DNA of 64,000 nt from Phenylobacterium montanum (GTDB taxonomy: Bacteria > Pseudomonadota > Alphaproteobacteria > Caulobacterales > Caulobacteraceae), in the NCBI RefSeq assembly GCF_018135625.1, contig NZ_CP073078.1, positions 3,504,501 through 3,568,500 of the forward strand, in the 5' to 3' direction. Below the pieces are notes generated by a model. That model saw only the letters and a list, made by a program, of their open reading frames with translations, was not told the DNA's origin and made no database searches. The translations under genes were made by a program, and so were the position numbers. Below are positions 54,718 to 63,010 of the stretch, piece after piece. Position 1 is the stretch's first letter; every line of letters starts with the position of its first letter.

Positions 54718-55638
54718 ATGGTGTTTTCGTACGGGCTGCGTGTGTTGGATCAGATCGATTCCTTGTACGAGTGGGACTTCGAGGTCGCGAATCTGGCGCA
54801 GATGCGCGAGCGCCTGAGGCGCAGGCCGGAATATCCCGCCGCGGCGCGGCGGCTGGCCGCCAATATGCTGCGCGACGCCGAAGCGGATCCCGCGTTGGAC
54901 GGGCTTCGGAAGGACGCCGGCCGCACCGTCGCGGGGCTGAGCGCCGCCTATCTGAACGCTTCCGGCGGACTCACCCTGGCCCGGCTGAAGGATTTCATTG
55001 CGGGTTTCGGCCTGGTCAGCCCCGGGCGCGCCCGAGCGCTGCTGATCTATATGCGCTACCTGGGCTATGTGGAGCCCAATCCCGGCCGCGGTCAGCGGCC
55101 GGCGGCCTCGTATCGCCTGACGCCGCGGTTCCTGGCCACCTACACGCGCCATCAGGCCAGCCTGCTCGACGCGCTGCAGGTGATCGAGCCCGGCGCCGGG
55201 CTGGTGCTGCGCAATCTGCATGCGCCGAGCGTTTTCAACACCCTGGTCATCGAGCAGGGCGACGCCTTCACTTCGGGAAGCCCGCAGGCGGAGCCGTTCG
55301 AGGACTGGTATGGCGTGTTCATGAACCGCCACGCCGGCATTCAGGTGCTCCACGCCCTGGTGGCGCAGGCCGATTGCTTCCCGCCGGAGGGTCCGATCGC
55401 CTTGTCCCTCGCCGCCATGGCCCGCCGGCTGAAGGTTTCGCGCGTGCATTTGACCCGGATGGTGAAGGCGGCCGAACGCCACGACTTCGTCGAGCTGGAG
55501 CCCGGCGGCCTGAGGTTCACCGAGGCCGGCCGCCAGGCGCTGGATTGGCTCTACGCCAGCCGTTTTTGCGTTCTCCTCGCCTGCGCCGCCCGGACGCTGA
55601 AGGCCAATGAAGAGGTCTGTGCGCGCACGGCGGCTTGA
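54718..55638 (+). CDS. probable two-winged-helix regulatory protein, unknown
   Basis: A 306-residue protein without a known family. Two regions read as winged helices: about 84-118 (LTLARLKDFIAGFGLVSPGR, then RARALLIYMRYLGYVEP) and about 229-278 (LSLAAMARRLKVSRVHLTRMVKAAERHDFVEL, then LRFTEAGRQALDW), the second close to MarR/GntR style. Between them lies a domain with no match (IEQGDAFTSGSPQAEPFEDWYGVFM). It may be a regulator of its neighbours, but I cannot show it. No strong ribosome-binding site at ATG 54718. First gene of the accessory stretch after tkt. Confidence 0.7.
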   Translation: MVFSYGLRVLDQIDSLYEWDFEVANLAQMRERLRRRPEYPAAARRLAANMLRDAEADPALDGLRKDAGRTVAGLSAAYLNASGGLTLARLKDFIAGFGLVSPGRARALLIYMRYLGYVEPNPGRGQRPAASYRLTPRFLATYTRHQASLLDALQVIEPGAGLVLRNLHAPSVFNTLVIEQGDAFTSGSPQAEPFEDWYGVFMNRHAGIQVLHALVAQADCFPPEGPIALSLAAMARRLKVSRVHLTRMVKAAERHDFVELEPGGLRFTEAGRQALDWLYASRFCVLLACAARTLKANEEVCARTAA

Positions 55639-55745
55639 GCGCGCCCTCGCCGCGAGCGGCGGCGATTCAAAATGTGCGTCGACCGCGGCGCCCCCGCCTT
55701 GGTAGGCGCCATGCCGGTGGGACGCTGATCGCGGAGGAATTTGCA

Positions 55746-56999
55746 ATGTGGCGGCGACTGGCGCGATGGGCTTCGGCTGCGCTTCTGGTGGCCGGGACAG
55801 CGGCCCACGCCGCGCCGGCCGGCCACTACCTGTTCGCCTGGGCGGGCGATACGGCCAAGCAGGGGCAGGATTTCATCATGGTGATCGACGCCGACCCGGC
55901 CTCGCCCGGCTATGGCAAGCTGGTCGCCTCCGCCGCCTCGGGCATCCAGACGCACCAGGTCCACCACACCGAATACTGGATGCCGGACGGGGGCCTCTTG
56001 TTCGCCAACGACCATATCTCGGGGCAGACGGTGGTGATGGATCTGCGCGATCCGCTGCATCCCGGCGTGCACGCGAGCTTCAAGGACCTGGACGGGTTCA
56101 GCCACCCCCACTCCTTCCTGCGGCTGCCCAACGGACACGTGCTGGCGAGCTTCCAGGTCGAGGGGCAGATGAACCACGCCGGCATGGACCACGAGATGGC
56201 CGGCATGGCCATGCCCATGACCGACATCGGGGCCAGGCCCGACGTGCACGGCGGGCTGGTGGAGATCGACGACGAGGGCCATGCGGTGCGCGCCGCCTCC
56301 ACCGCCGACCCGGAGCGGCCCAATGACCTGTTGATGGCCTACAGCCTCCTGCCGCTGCCCGACATCGACCGGGTGATCGTGACCAACTCGTCGATGCGCG
56401 ACGAGGACCGCATCGGGCACACCTATCAGGTCTTCCGGCTTTCCGACCTGAAGCGGCTGTCGACCAACGACCTCGACGCCCCGGCCGGCCGCTATGGCGA
56501 GACCAATCCGGAGGAGGCCAGGCTCGGCCCCGATGGGGCGGTCTATGTGCAGACCACGGGCTGCGGGATCGAACGGGTCAGCGACATCGCCTCGGACCAT
56601 CCGCGCTCGAAACTGGTCTGGCAATTCCCCGGCTCGTTCTGCGGCGTGCCCAGCATCGTCTCGCACTACCTGATCCAGAGCGTGCCGATCCTGCATGCGA
56701 TCGTGGTGCTGGATATCCGCGACGGCGACCACCCCGCCGAGGTGACGAGGGTGGTGCTCGATCCGACCATATCGCCGCACTGGACGGGCTATGACGCCAA
56801 GACCCATCGCCTGGCCGTCACCGGCTATGACGAGGATCGCCTGTTCATGCTCAGCTTCGATCCGGACACCGGGGCGCTGGCGATCGATGCGGCGTTCCAC
56901 GACGACAAGGGCAAGCCCGGCTTCGACCTCGACAACCGCACCTGGCCGCACGGCTGGACCGGCTCGGCGATCGCCCATGGGGTGGTGTTTTCGAAATGA
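55746..56999 (+). CDS. secreted beta-propeller-like protein with Met/His loop (selenium-binding-protein-like)
   Basis: A 417-residue protein with a signal peptide (1-23). The repeats (DADPASPGYGKLV, MDLRDPLHPGVHASF, FQLPNGHVLASF-like) make a seven-blade propeller. THQVHHTEYW and SHPHSFLRLPNGHVL recall the metal-site histidines of selenium-binding protein/methanethiol oxidase (SBP56), though the CxxC of that family is not seen. A Met/His loop, MNHAGMDHEMAGMAMPM (142-158), five Met and two His, would suit Cu(I). AGGA precedes ATG. Overlaps the next gene by four bases (ATGA). Confidence 0.65.
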   Translation: MWRRLARWASAALLVAGTAAHAAPAGHYLFAWAGDTAKQGQDFIMVIDADPASPGYGKLVASAASGIQTHQVHHTEYWMPDGGLLFANDHISGQTVVMDLRDPLHPGVHASFKDLDGFSHPHSFLRLPNGHVLASFQVEGQMNHAGMDHEMAGMAMPMTDIGARPDVHGGLVEIDDEGHAVRAASTADPERPNDLLMAYSLLPLPDIDRVIVTNSSMRDEDRIGHTYQVFRLSDLKRLSTNDLDAPAGRYGETNPEEARLGPDGAVYVQTTGCGIERVSDIASDHPRSKLVWQFPGSFCGVPSIVSHYLIQSVPILHAIVVLDIRDGDHPAEVTRVVLDPTISPHWTGYDAKTHRLAVTGYDEDRLFMLSFDPDTGALAIDAAFHDDKGKPGFDLDNRTWPHGWTGSAIAHGVVFSK

Positions 57000-57454
57000 A
57001 GTCGACCAGGATCACCGCCCCGCAGATCGCCCTCGCCGCCGGCCTGATGGCCGCGCTCTGCCCGCTGGCGCCCGCCCGCGCCGCGCCGGACGCCGCCGCC
57101 CAGCAGGAGGTCGCCCGGCTGGAGGAGGCCTATTCGCAGAGCTTCGTCACCGGCGATGTCAGCATCGCCCAGCGGCTGGTGGCGGAGGATTTCGTCGGCT
57201 GCGAGCCCGACGGCAAGACCTCGGACAAGGCGGCGATCCTGGCCGATGTCCGCAGCGAGCCCCGCGCGACCTCGCTGAAGATCACCGCCCTGACCGTCCG
57301 CCTGCACGGCGACACGGCCATCGCGCTGGGCAGCGAAGAGGATGCCTATGCGGGCGCGACGGCGCCGACCCACAGGCGATGGCTGGATACGTGGCGCAAC
57401 ACGGCCGATGGATGGCGGCTGGTTGCGTCGGCGGAGGTTTTGGTGAAGCCGTGA
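56996..57454 (+). CDS. secreted DUF4440/NTF2-like protein
   Basis: A 152-residue protein with a signal peptide (1-29, ...ARA) and an NTF2-like fold of the SnoaL/DUF4440 type: EEAYSQSFVTGDVSIAQRLVAEDFVG, KITALTVRLHGDTAIALGSEE and RWLDTWRNTADGWRLVASAE. Such domains bind small molecules or act as dimers. It is translationally coupled to the propeller gene, so a joint periplasmic role is likely. Confidence 0.82.
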   Translation: MKSTRITAPQIALAAGLMAALCPLAPARAAPDAAAQQEVARLEEAYSQSFVTGDVSIAQRLVAEDFVGCEPDGKTSDKAAILADVRSEPRATSLKITALTVRLHGDTAIALGSEEDAYAGATAPTHRRWLDTWRNTADGWRLVASAEVLVKP

Positions 57455-57482
57455 GGCCAGCGGAACGGTCCGGCTTCTCATA

Positions 57483-57613
57483 GCTTCACTGCTCTTCCTC
57501 ATCCTGAGGCGCCCGCGTGAGCGGGCCTCGAAGGACGCAGTGGCCGCGCCGTGCGTCCTTCGAGGCTCGCCGCTTCGCGCCAAGCACCTCAGGATGAGGA
57601 AGAGCAGTGAAGC
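57483..57613. repeat. palindromic intergenic repeat, family B, copy 2
   Basis: The outer arms are perfect: GCTTCACTGCTCTTCC plus TCATCCTGAGG (57483-57509) and its exact complement at 57587-57613, 27 bp. The inner part is the same family as 19110-19216 (CGGGCCTCGAAGGACGCA, TCCTTCGAGGCTCGCCGC). It lies after the DUF4440 gene. Confidence 0.9.
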
Positions 57614-57682
57614 CGCGCCGCCAACGGCCGGATCCGGTCTCCAGTAGTCGCGAAGAAGGCGCGTTGCTGCGGCTCCGCTTGA

Positions 57683-58048
57683 ATGTATGCTCCGGCGGAA
57701 CAAGGCGCTGTGGAGCAATCAGTCGTGGCCATCCTGGTCAGTTTGCTTTCGCTGCTGTTCGTCGCTGCGCAAGGGGCGGCGGTGTTCGCCACGGCCTATG
57801 TGGTCCTGAGAGCTTTCAAAATCAGGCACTGGCTGGCCAAGATCGCCGCGATCGCGCTGTCCTATGTCGCCTGGATAGCCGCAACGGTCGGTGGATATTT
57901 CCTGACGGGCGGCGACGGGAGTTTCATGAAGGGGTTCGCGGTCGTCATGATGCTTTGCCTCACGGCCTTGGTGAGTTCGCTCGGCTATCTGCTGGGATGG
58001 CTTTTGTGGCCCAAGCTGCGCGGCGGCGGGCGCTTGTTGGCGAGCTAG
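57683..58048 (+). CDS. small membrane protein, three helices
   Basis: A 121-residue protein: helices at about 14-39 (VVAILVSLLSLLFVAAQGAA), 51-75 (IAAIALSYVAWIAATVGGYF) and 85-108 (VVMMLCLTALVSSLGYLLGW). No known family. ATG 57683; a GTG at 57711 would drop nine residues. It is in the accessory stretch, between repeats B2 and D. Confidence 0.6.
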   Translation: MYAPAEQGAVEQSVVAILVSLLSLLFVAAQGAAVFATAYVVLRAFKIRHWLAKIAAIALSYVAWIAATVGGYFLTGGDGSFMKGFAVVMMLCLTALVSSLGYLLGWLLWPKLRGGGRLLAS

Positions 58049-58089
58049 ATCAGTCGACCTACGCCGCCCAGCGGCGAGCCTGAGCCTTT

Positions 58090-58211
58090 GTTTCACAGTT
58101 GCGAGCCTGCCTGCCGGCATAGCCAAGTCAAGGGCGCAGCCGGCTTCGCCGGTCGCCCGCAGGGCGACCCTTGAGTTGGCTATGCCGGCAGGCTCTGATC
58201 AGCTGTGAAAC
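58090..58211. repeat. large near-perfect palindrome, family D
   Basis: The left arm starts GTTTCACAG (58090) and the right arm ends CTGTGAAAC (58211). Inside, the right arm CCCTTGAGTTGGCTATGCCG then GCAGGCTC matches the complement of the left arm with one 4-base insertion and one mismatch. The middle has a short stem GCCGGCTTCGCCGG. No other copy in the window. It sits at the edge of the lower-GC stretch. Confidence 0.8.
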
Positions 58212-58263
58212 TAAAGCGGTGAGTGGGCCGGGCGGCCCGTCGTTGAGGGCGTTGTCTTGCTAC

Positions 58264-58465
58264 AATGGCACCCTCAAGGCGGCGTTTGCCATGCGCTATT
58301 TCACCTACAAAGGCTTTAGTAGAAGAGTTGCACGCCGTGGGCGTGGAGGAGACAAACGCCAACCTAGGCAATAGGATCAGTCGAGGCGGATTCTTGGCGG
58401 GGTTCTTCATCCAATGTCTGGTCGCGATTGGCGCCCATTCAGTCCGGGTTCACGAGCCCGAATAG
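58264..58465 (+). pseudogene. frameshifted DUF6471-family remnant
   Basis: Frame 1 gives NGTLKAAFAMRYFTYK, then one base later the other frame gives ALVEELHAVGVEETNANLGNRISRGGFLAGFFIQCLVAIGAH. Joined, they match the DUF6471 domain (LKAEMARRGVTYKEL.E.L...GV.ET..NL.NKISRG.F.A.F.LQCL.AIG). The break is at an AAA run (58309-58311); removing one A restores TYKALVEEL. Upstream N-terminal residues are degraded. The 3' end underlies the start of the next gene. Confidence 0.7.
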
Positions 58466-59535
58466 GGTTCGACAAATCTCAACCCGAAACTGATGCCATA
58501 GCAGAAGGCGACAATAGAAATAGCGGCGCTCAAGATACGGCCAGTGCGTCTCAAGGCGCATCGGGCGGCAATGGCCACGCAAACCCAATCGCAGAAGACC
58601 CAGAACGGCCAAATCGAAACGACCCTCCCAAGGCTTCTGGTGGGGTTGCGCTCGTCGTTTCCATTATTACCGCCGCCATCGCAGCGGCCGGTGTTTGGGT
58701 CTCGAATGGGAATTTGGAAGCCACCAAAAGACAGGCTGACGCTGCCAGCGGCCAATTGAGCGTCATGATGGAGCAACTGAGCGATGCCCGCTCCTCGGCA
58801 GCCGCCGCCGATAGCGCCGCCGCTATAGAAATGGCCAAGCAAGACAAGCAGATCTCTGCAAACCAGACCTTGGCTGCCGCGGCGGCGAATCAGGCGATCG
58901 CCGCAAAGACCTCAGCTGAAGCGTTGAAGGGTCAAGTTGCTCTGATGCAGGCCCAGCAGAGGCCGTGGATCACACTCAATATCAGTACTAAAAATCCTCT
59001 TCAGTTTTTTAATTTGCCGGACGGGCCACACGCGTTCATGCCGCTTGATATCAGGCTGGAGAATATAGGACAGTCCCCAGCCTTCAACGTTAATAGTGTG
59101 ACGTGGGGATATCTAAGCTATCCAGGACATGCAGATTTTACACAAGAAGCCACTTCGCGTTGCGAATCTTTTAGAAAAGAGGTTCTCGACAATCCTAACC
59201 GAGGGGAAATACTGTTCCCGCATGATCACGTCGATATCAGCTTGAACGATCAGCGCCATTTTGCCACCCAGGCAATCGGATTCATGCCGAAAGAAATTGC
59301 AAGCGCCGCGGACAGGGAGAATAATATCACGATATTTTTGTATGGTTGCGTGGATTATATGTTCGGGAAACCCAAAACTCATCATCAGAGCGGCGTCATA
59401 TTTCAACTATTCAAGCGCGTAAAATTGCAGAATGGCCAAACGGCTTTGGACTACAACTTCAAGATCGGTGAGAACATACCCGCAAGTGATATTCTCTTTT
59501 TGAAAACACCCAGCGACAGTTGGCAAACCGACTAG
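58414..59535 (+). CDS. membrane-anchored coiled-coil protein, lower-GC accessory gene
   Basis: A 373-residue protein: a polar, Asn/Gly/Ser-rich N-terminus (to about 70), one membrane helix (about 75-96, GGVALVVSIITAAIAAAGVW), a coiled coil (about 100-175, EATKRQADAASGQLSVMMEQL and onwards, AAANQAIAAKTSAEALKGQVA) and a beta-rich C-terminal domain (180-373). Marked by less GC-rich coding DNA, especially after 58970, unlike all its neighbours, so it was probably acquired. ATG 58414 overlaps the DUF6471 remnant; no other start is available before the helix. Function unknown. Confidence 0.7.
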   Translation: MSGRDWRPFSPGSRARIGFDKSQPETDAIAEGDNRNSGAQDTASASQGASGGNGHANPIAEDPERPNRNDPPKASGGVALVVSIITAAIAAAGVWVSNGNLEATKRQADAASGQLSVMMEQLSDARSSAAAADSAAAIEMAKQDKQISANQTLAAAAANQAIAAKTSAEALKGQVALMQAQQRPWITLNISTKNPLQFFNLPDGPHAFMPLDIRLENIGQSPAFNVNSVTWGYLSYPGHADFTQEATSRCESFRKEVLDNPNRGEILFPHDHVDISLNDQRHFATQAIGFMPKEIASAADRENNITIFLYGCVDYMFGKPKTHHQSGVIFQLFKRVKLQNGQTALDYNFKIGENIPASDILFLKTPSDSWQTD

Positions 59536-59616
59536 CGCAGCTGGCGGATTCGTCGCCGCTAGAGGACGACGCGTGAGCGATCGCCGCTTGACTTTCGCTC
59601 GACATTTGTTCATGTT

Positions 59617-60357
59617 TTGTTCGTGTCGATTCAAGCCCAACGCCCTCAATCCGACTCCACCCGCGCCGCCCATCGCGCGCGGGTGGAGCGGCATATGGAG
59701 GACCTGGCGGAGCTGTCCGCCCTGGGCATGGAGTTGGCCAGGTCCCTGGCCAAGCGCGGGATCGAGGCGGCCAGGGCCGGGAAGGCCGAGGCGGTCGAGG
59801 CTGAACGCAGCTTTTCGCGGCTGACGCGGGCGGTGCGCCTGACCATGGCGCTGGAGGCTCGTTTAAGCGAGAGCCTGCTGCCGCAGGACAAGCCGGGCGC
59901 GGCCCAGGGCGCTCCTGGCAAGGGCCCCCAAGGCCAGGGCCCGGAAGACGGCTTCTGGATGCCCTATAGCCAGCTGAACGGCGCGACCCAGCGGCTGAAG
60001 GAGAAGCTGGCCAAGTTCATCAAGAACGCCCCGGCGCCGGAGGATGGCGACGGCGAGGACGATTTTGTCGAAACCAGTGAAGGGCGCGAGCGGGAGGCTC
60101 GTGAGCGGCTGGTGGAGACCGAGGAGGAACTTCCGGACTGGCTGATGTCCGGGGGGCGTGCGGCGGAGTTTCCGGATGGGGTTGATCCGTTCGGACGGCC
60201 TGCGGGTGGTCATGTTCGGCCTGCCGGTGACGGATTCAAGGCTCGCGGCCCCGCCAAGGCCACCCCTCATACCGCTCACCCCGGCGAAGGCCGGGGCCCA
60301 GATCGTATGGCGCCGCCCTCTGGCCCTGATCCACAACGCAAGTCCGGCGGACCCTGA
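59617..60357 (+). CDS. conserved hypothetical protein, C-terminus made by a repeat
   Basis: A 246-residue protein from TTG 59617 (ATG at 59695 gives 220). It opens with a helical segment of alphaproteobacterial type (MEDLAELSALGMELARSLAK and EAERSFSRLTRAVRLTMALEARL), then a Gly/Pro linker, FWMPYSQLNGATQRL, and an acidic charged region. From about residue 219 the reading frame enters palindromic repeat C3, so the final residues (AHPGEGRGPDRMAPPSG and onwards) are repeat-derived. No known function. It lies directly before gap. Confidence 0.75.
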   Translation: MFVSIQAQRPQSDSTRAAHRARVERHMEDLAELSALGMELARSLAKRGIEAARAGKAEAVEAERSFSRLTRAVRLTMALEARLSESLLPQDKPGAAQGAPGKGPQGQGPEDGFWMPYSQLNGATQRLKEKLAKFIKNAPAPEDGDGEDDFVETSEGREREARERLVETEEELPDWLMSGGRAAEFPDGVDPFGRPAGGHVRPAGDGFKARGPAKATPHTAHPGEGRGPDRMAPPSGPDPQRKSGGP

Positions 60358-60397
60358 GCCTTATGATCTGGGTCCCGGCCTTCGCCGGGATGAGCGG
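60272..60397. repeat. palindromic intergenic repeat, family C, copy 3
   Basis: The left arm begins CCGCTCACCCCGGCGAAGGC and runs to CAGATCGTATGGCGC; the right arm GATCTGGGTCCCGGCC then TTCGCCGGGATGAGCGG ends it. Same family as 13851 and 22430 with small changes. It encodes the last 28 or so residues of the upstream gene. Confidence 0.88.
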
Positions 60398-60614
60398 ATT
60401 ATGTTTGGGGATTGAGAGATGTGGGCGGGGCCGAACCAGCCCCACACCCTGACAACGCTACCTGAAGCAACGCCAAGATTAATAGGTCGCACATTGGTGC
60501 TGACCATCTGCATTTGCATGCTTAACGGAAACCATTCGTGAGCCCGCCGCCCTTGACTTTGGGCGTTTCAACCGCAAAACCCGCGCGAATTCGCACTGAC
60601 AGGGAAGCTGGTTC

Positions 60615-61625
60615 ATGACTGTTCGCGTCGCCATCAACGGATTTGGCCGCATCGGCCGGCTGGTTCTGCGCTCGATCGCCGAGCATGGGCGCCGCGATAT
60701 TGAAGTTGTGGCCATCAACGACCTGGGCCCGGTCGAGACCAACGCCCACCTGCTGCGCTATGACAGCGTGCACGGCCGCTTCCCGGGCGAGGTCAAGGTC
60801 GATGGCGACTCCATCGACGTCGGCTTCGGCAAGATCAAGGTCACCGCGATCCGCAACCCGGCCGAACTGCCGCACAAGGACCTGGGCGTGGACATCGCCC
60901 TGGAATGCACCGGCCTGTTCACCACCAAGGAGAAGGCCGCGGCCCACCTGGAAGCCGGCGCCAAGCGCGTGCTGGTCTCCGCGCCGTGCGACAACGCCGA
61001 CAAGACCATCGTCTATGGCGTCAACCACCAGACCCTGACCAAGGACGACCGGGTGGTCTCCAACGGCTCGTGCACCACCAACTGCCTGGCGCCGGTGGCC
61101 AAGGTCTTGATGGACCTGGCCGGCATCGAGCGCGGCTACATGACCACCATCCACTCCTACACCGGCGACCAGCCGACCCTGGACACCCTGCACAAGGACC
61201 TCTACCGCGCCCGCGCGGCGGCCATGTCGATGATCCCGACCTCGACCGGCGCGGCCAAGGCCCTGGGCCTGGTTCTGCCCGCCCTGGCCGGCAAGCTGGA
61301 CGGCTCCTCGATCCGGGTGCCGACCCCGAACGTGTCGGTGGTCGACCTGAACATCGTGCCGAGCCGCGAAGTCACCAAGGACGAGATCAATGCGGCCTTC
61401 ACCGCCGCCGCGGCCTCCGGCCCGCTGAAGGGCGTGCTGGCCGTGACCAACGACCCGCTGGTCTCGGTGGACATCAACCACGTGGCCGCGTCCTCGACCG
61501 TGGCCCTGCCGCAGACCCAGATCGTCGACAAGATGCTGGTGCGCGTCCTGTCCTGGTACGACAACGAGTGGGGCTTCTCGACCCGCATGAGCGACACGGC
61601 CCTGGAGCTGGCGAAGCTGATCTGA
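60615..61625 (+). CDS. gap: glyceraldehyde-3-phosphate dehydrogenase (NAD)
   Basis: GAPDH of glycolysis/gluconeogenesis, 336 residues. Rossmann motif [16 protein letters not shown]-specifying Asp36 in AINDLG, catalytic Cys153 in [10 protein letters not shown] and His180 in [13 protein letters not shown] 60615 has GGGAAG ahead. First of gap-pgk-fba, with a rho-independent terminator just after its stop, so pgk may have a separate promoter. Confidence 0.97.
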   Translation: MTVRVAINGFGRIGRLVLRSIAEHGRRDIEVVAINDLGPVETNAHLLRYDSVHGRFPGEVKVDGDSIDVGFGKIKVTAIRNPAELPHKDLGVDIALECTGLFTTKEKAAAHLEAGAKRVLVSAPCDNADKTIVYGVNHQTLTKDDRVVSNGSCTTNCLAPVAKVLMDLAGIERGYMTTIHSYTGDQPTLDTLHKDLYRARAAAMSMIPTSTGAAKALGLVLPALAGKLDGSSIRVPTPNVSVVDLNIVPSREVTKDEINAAFTAAAASGPLKGVLAVTNDPLVSVDINHVAASSTVALPQTQIVDKMLVRVLSWYDNEWGFSTRMSDTALELAKLI

Positions 61626-61632
61626 ACCACCC

Positions 61633-61671
61633 CGCCCCGGCCGCCTTTGGTGACCGGGGCGACTTGTTTTT
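61633..61671 (+). terminator. rho-independent terminator after gap
   Basis: CGCCCCGG (61633-61640) pairs with CCGGGGCG (61654-61661), loop of 13, followed by ACTTGTTTTTGG. It begins 8 bases after the gap stop and about 100 bases before pgk. Confidence 0.85.
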
Positions 61672-61765
61672 GGGCGATGGCGGCGCGATCGCCGCAGCGG
61701 CCTCGGGCGGCCGCGACCGACCGCGCGGCCACGCCTGGTGTCTTGACGAACTGACGGGATTTTCG

Positions 61766-62956
61766 ATGGCGTTTCGCACCCTCGACCAGGCTGACCTGAA
61801 GGACAAGCGCGCCCTGGTGCGCGTCGACTTCAACGTGCCCATGCAGGACGGAGCGATCAGCGACGACACCCGCCTGCGCGCGGCCCTGCCGACCATTGCG
61901 AAGCTGCGCGACGGCGGGGCCAAGGTGATCCTGCTGGCCCACTTCGACCGGCCCAAGGGCAAGCGCGTGCCGGAGATGAGCCTGAAGCCCGTGGCCGCGC
62001 CCCTGGCGGCCCTGGTCGGCGCCCCGGTGGCCTTCGCCAATGACTGCATCGGCCATGACGCCGCCGCGGCCATCGCCCAGCTGAAGGGCGGGGACGTGCT
62101 GCTGTTGGAAAACGTCCGCTTTCACGCCGGCGAAGAGAAGAACGACCCCGAGTTCGCAAAGGCCCTGGCGGCCGAGGGCGACCTCTATGTCAACGACGCG
62201 TTTTCGGCCGCGCACCGGGCGCACGCCTCGACCGAGGGGGTGGCGCACCTGTTGCCGTCCTATGCCGGCGAGCAGATGCGGCGCGAGCTGGAGGCGCTGG
62301 ACCGGGCCTTGGGCAATCCGGAGCGGCCGGTGCTGGGCATCGTCGGCGGCTCCAAGGTCTCGACCAAGCTCGATCTGCTCTCGCATCTCGTGACCAAGCT
62401 GGACCGCCTGGCCATCGGCGGCGGCATGGCCAACACCTTCCTGTTCGCGCAAGGCTGTGACATCGGCGCCTCTTTCGCCGAGAAGGACCTGGCCGACACC
62501 GCGCGCGGCATCATCGAGACCGCCAAGGCCAAGGGCTGCGAGCTGCTGTTGCCGATCGACGTGGTCGTCGCCGAGAAGATGGAACCCGGCGTCGCAGCGC
62601 ACGTTCGCGAGCTGGGCCAGGTGGGGGAGAAGGACCGCATCCTCGACGCTGGCCCCAAGAGCGCGGCGCGGCTGATCGAGGTTATGGACGCCTGCAAGAC
62701 CCTGGTGTGGAACGGCCCCCTGGGCGTGTTCGAGATCCCGCCGTTCGACGCGGCGACGGTCGCGGCGGCGAAGCATGCCGCCAAACTGGCGCGCGCGGGC
62801 AAGTTGGTGGCGGTGGCCGGTGGGGGTGATACCGTGTCGGCCCTGAATGCGGCGGGGGTCGTGGAAGATTTCACCTTCGTCTCGACCGCCGGCGGCGCGT
62901 TTCTTGAATGGATGGAAGGCAAGACCTTGCCCGGCGTCCAGGCCCTGATGATCTGA
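61766..62956 (+). CDS. pgk: phosphoglycerate kinase
   Basis: PGK makes ATP from 1,3-bisphosphoglycerate. 396 residues with [51 protein letters not shown] and the C-terminal [13 protein letters not shown]. Starts at ATG 61766. fba follows after 54 bases. The frame upstream is a non-coding continuation through gap. Confidence 0.97.
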   Translation: MAFRTLDQADLKDKRALVRVDFNVPMQDGAISDDTRLRAALPTIAKLRDGGAKVILLAHFDRPKGKRVPEMSLKPVAAPLAALVGAPVAFANDCIGHDAAAAIAQLKGGDVLLLENVRFHAGEEKNDPEFAKALAAEGDLYVNDAFSAAHRAHASTEGVAHLLPSYAGEQMRRELEALDRALGNPERPVLGIVGGSKVSTKLDLLSHLVTKLDRLAIGGGMANTFLFAQGCDIGASFAEKDLADTARGIIETAKAKGCELLLPIDVVVAEKMEPGVAAHVRELGQVGEKDRILDAGPKSAARLIEVMDACKTLVWNGPLGVFEIPPFDAATVAAAKHAAKLARAGKLVAVAGGGDTVSALNAAGVVEDFTFVSTAGGAFLEWMEGKTLPGVQALMI

Positions 62957-63010
62957 TCCGATTTGGGATCGCGGGCGGACGCCTGAAGAAGAATTTGAAG
63001 GAGAACGATA

